From positions 1 to 64,000 of the forward strand of contig CASIAB010000011.1 in the NCBI GenBank assembly GCA_949372635.1: 64,000 nucleotides of DNA. Reading direction: 5' to 3'. The notes below the pieces were generated by a model. The model did not search any database. It had not been told where the DNA came from and worked only from the letters and a program-made list of their open reading frames with translations. Made by a program: the position numbers and the translations under genes. This DNA is from an uncultured Pseudomonadales bacterium (GTDB lineage: Bacteria; Pseudomonadota; Gammaproteobacteria; Pseudomonadales; Pseudohongiellaceae). Each line of letters starts with the position of its first letter. The stretch's first letter is position 1. This document shows, one piece after another, positions 62,065 through 64,000 of the stretch.

Positions 62065-62808
62065 ATGAAAGACGAACAGCTACTCAGATACTCTCGCCAA
62101 ATTATGCTGCCTCAGATGGATGTTGCTGGGCAGCAAAGACTAATCGATGCGACTGTGCTTATCGTCGGCATGGGCGGATTGGGCTGTCCCGCGGCTATGT
62201 ATCTCGCTGCTGCTGGCGTCGGTCATCTTATCATCGCCGATGATGACTTGGTCGAGCTGACGAATCTGCAAAGACAAATTGCTCACAGTGAATCTATGAT
62301 CGGCGAGCCGAAGGTGGTGTCGGCTCAACAAACCTTATTGGGTCTCAATCCGGATTTAAAAATCACGGCACTGCAAAAGAGCCTTGAGGGATCCGAATTG
62401 AGCGAAGTCGTTGGTCAGGCCGATCTCATCGTCGACGCCTGTGACAATTTCACTACCCGATTTGCGATCAATTCCGCATGCATCGAGCACGGCAAGCCTC
62501 TCGTCTCGGGAGCCGCCATTCGTATGGAGGGACAGGTAGCTGTGTTCGATAGCAGGAACCCAATTAGCCCCTGCTATCAATGCCTTTATTTACAAGGGGA
62601 TGACGAGAATGCAAGCTGTTCCGAGAATGGAGTGATGGCGCCACTGGTAGGCATAATTGGCGCGGTTCAGGCAATGGAGGCAATAAAGCTGCTCACCGGC
62701 ATCGGTGAATCTCTGATTGGACGGCTACTTCTGCTCGATGCCAGCACCATGCAATGGCGCGAGATGCGACTCCCGCGAGATAGCAGCTGCAGGGCTTGCG
62801 GCGTTTAG
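62065..62808 (+). CDS. MoeB/ThiF/HesA-type adenylyltransferase
   Basis: 247 residues. Nucleotide-binding VLIVGMGGLGCPAAMYLAAA, the catalytic Arg/Asn region LTNLQRQIAH, and two zinc CxxC pairs (CYQC, CRAC at the C-terminus). It adenylates the C-terminal glycine of a sulfur-carrier protein such as MoaD or ThiS; the operon position behind prmC is common for moeB in gammaproteobacteria. No rhodanese domain is present. Whether molybdopterin or thiamine synthesis is served cannot be decided here. Confidence 0.92.
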   Translation: MKDEQLLRYSRQIMLPQMDVAGQQRLIDATVLIVGMGGLGCPAAMYLAAAGVGHLIIADDDLVELTNLQRQIAHSESMIGEPKVVSAQQTLLGLNPDLKITALQKSLEGSELSEVVGQADLIVDACDNFTTRFAINSACIEHGKPLVSGAAIRMEGQVAVFDSRNPISPCYQCLYLQGDDENASCSENGVMAPLVGIIGAVQAMEAIKLLTGIGESLIGRLLLLDASTMQWREMRLPRDSSCRACGV

Positions 62809-62977
62809 CGGCGCAGTTACCATCGTAAGTTTTTAGGGTAGCTACCTCCCCCGATATCGACTGAATTAGCCGGCACAAAGTTTGAAGTGTCTAGCGCATA
62901 GGGCTATGATGCTCGCGCTCCAGTAGTACCAGTCTCCATAAATCGTAAACTCCATATACCTTGTTTAGTAATAACTC

Positions 62978-64000
62978 ATGGATTCAGAAATAAAACAGCC
63001 AAAGCTAGCCTTTAGTTACTTCGAGCTACAGAAGCCACTCGCTGACGCCATCAAGAAGATCGGTTTCGAGTACTGTACGCCAATCCAGGCGGAGTCGCTG
63101 GTGCATACCTTGCAGGGCCATGATGTTACTGGCAAGGCGCAGACCGGCACCGGAAAGACAGCGGCCTTTCTTATTACTATTATTAACGATCTTCTTTTGA
63201 ATCCGATTGAAGAGGAACGTTATATCGCCGAGCCACGTGCTCTAATTGTAGCGCCCACGCGGGAACTAGCGCAGCAGATAGCTAGCGATGCGCAGTTGCT
63301 AACAGATGGCTGCGACATGCATGTTGTAACTATGGTTGGTGGTGAGGACTATGCAAAACAGAATCGAGCGTTAGATGCCAGGCCTGTCGATATTGTGGTG
63401 GCGACGCCCGGTCGTTTACTGGATTTCGTGCAGAACGGAAACTTGCATCTCGGTGCAGTCGAAGTGCTTGTATTGGACGAAGCCGATCGCATGTTAGATA
63501 TGGGTTTCATCCCTCAGGTGCGATCTGTTGTTTCGCGCACCCCGAAGAAGGAATGTCGACAGACTCTGTTGTTTAGCGCGACGTTTACTCCTGCTATTGT
63601 AGAACTAGCGCAGCGTTGGGCGGTCGACCCCATCATGGTCGAGATCGAGCCCGAGAAAGTGGCGGCGGATGCGGTTGATCAGATCGTCTATCTCGTCACT
63701 ACGGCCGACAAATATAATTTACTGTTTAATCTCATTGCTGAGCCAGAAGCTGAAAAGATCATGGTGTTCAGCAATCGCCGTGATCAGGTTAGAAGGCTTG
63801 CAGATAATCTGCATAGAAACGGAGTTGAATGCGGCATGCTTTCAGGTGAAGTCGCGCAGAACCAAAGAGTGCGTACATTGGATGCCTTTAAGAATGGAAA
63901 GATAAAGGTACTAGTCGCGACTGATGTTGCGGGCCGTGGATTGCACATCGATGACGTAACACACGTAGTAAATTACACGCTGCCCGAAGAGCCGGAAGAC
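62978..64000 (+). CDS. DEAD-box RNA helicase, RhlB-like, 3' end outside window
   Basis: Open from ATG 62978 to the window end (341 codons). Q motif FEYCTPIQAESL, Walker A AQTGTGKTAAF, PTRELAQQIA, GG in MVGGED, TPGRLLDF, DEAD in LDEADRMLDMGF, SAT in LFSATF, and ARGxD-like VLVATDVAGRGLHIDD in the second domain. Close to RhlB, which works with RNase E in RNA decay. The C-terminal end is missing. The 169 bp before it show no gene. Confidence 0.93.
   Translation, partial: MDSEIKQPKLAFSYFELQKPLADAIKKIGFEYCTPIQAESLVHTLQGHDVTGKAQTGTGKTAAFLITIINDLLLNPIEEERYIAEPRALIVAPTRELAQQIASDAQLLTDGCDMHVVTMVGGEDYAKQNRALDARPVDIVVATPGRLLDFVQNGNLHLGAVEVLVLDEADRMLDMGFIPQVRSVVSRTPKKECRQTLLFSATFTPAIVELAQRWAVDPIMVEIEPEKVAADAVDQIVYLVTTADKYNLLFNLIAEPEAEKIMVFSNRRDQVRRLADNLHRNGVECGMLSGEVAQNQRVRTLDAFKNGKIKVLVATDVAGRGLHIDDVTHVVNYTLPEEPED

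Overview
The window looks like a chromosome segment of an aerobic marine-type gammaproteobacterium. Reasons: the housekeeping block at 51.3-64 kb (ychF, pth, rplY/ctc, prs, tRNA-Gln, ispE, lolB on one strand; hemA, prfA, prmC, a MoeB/ThiF gene and a DEAD helicase on the other) has the order typical of that class, and the left end carries a TonB receptor with several secreted or periplasmic oxidation genes. Taxonomy below class is inference.

Layout. (1) 1-1516: a sodium:solute symporter pair (large subunit truncated by the window edge, plus its DUF4212 partner), reading left. (2) 2079-11898: a nutrient-oxidation locus reading right: TonB receptor, cytochrome c/copper type II monooxygenase-like protein (two frameshifts), two exported proteins of unknown function, an NHL beta-propeller and a PQQ-dependent dehydrogenase. 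A short operator-like motif recurs in front of this locus. (3) About 11.9-51.3 kb: a 39-kb accessory island ending at the 3' end of an elongator tRNA-Met (51310-51386). (4) 51.3-64 kb: conserved core genes.

The island is the remarkable part. Sixteen copies of a roughly 95-bp repeat (called R1 here) punctuate it. Fifteen point the same way and one, the rightmost, is inverted. Most lie between single genes or small gene groups, often starting at the stop codon of one gene and ending just before the start of the next. The layout resembles a superintegron cassette array or a CALIN (attC cluster without integrase), but no integron integrase is visible and R1 is not an obvious canonical attC. Cargo includes four unrelated secreted zinc metalloproteases, serine and carboxyl hydrolases, TPR lipoproteins (one fused to a PTP-like phytase domain), an aldehyde dehydrogenase with a TetR regulator, a PLP decarboxylase, a PAS protein and many small membrane or exported proteins. 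Several cassettes share the same leader and signal peptide, and two share the C-terminal residues and 3' flank, while the middle differs. This suggests modular exchange.

Scars of the tRNA-Met 3' end occur at 11.9, 14.1, 30.7 and 43.2 kb. The 30.7-kb scar is next to a truncated P4-type integrase, so the island probably grew by repeated insertion at this tRNA. A second repeat (R2, about 57 bp, three copies) carries start codons.

Caution: single-base indels break hemA, the monooxygenase, the serralysin and the leucine-rich-repeat protease. Because hemA should be essential, part of this may be sequence error rather than gene decay.
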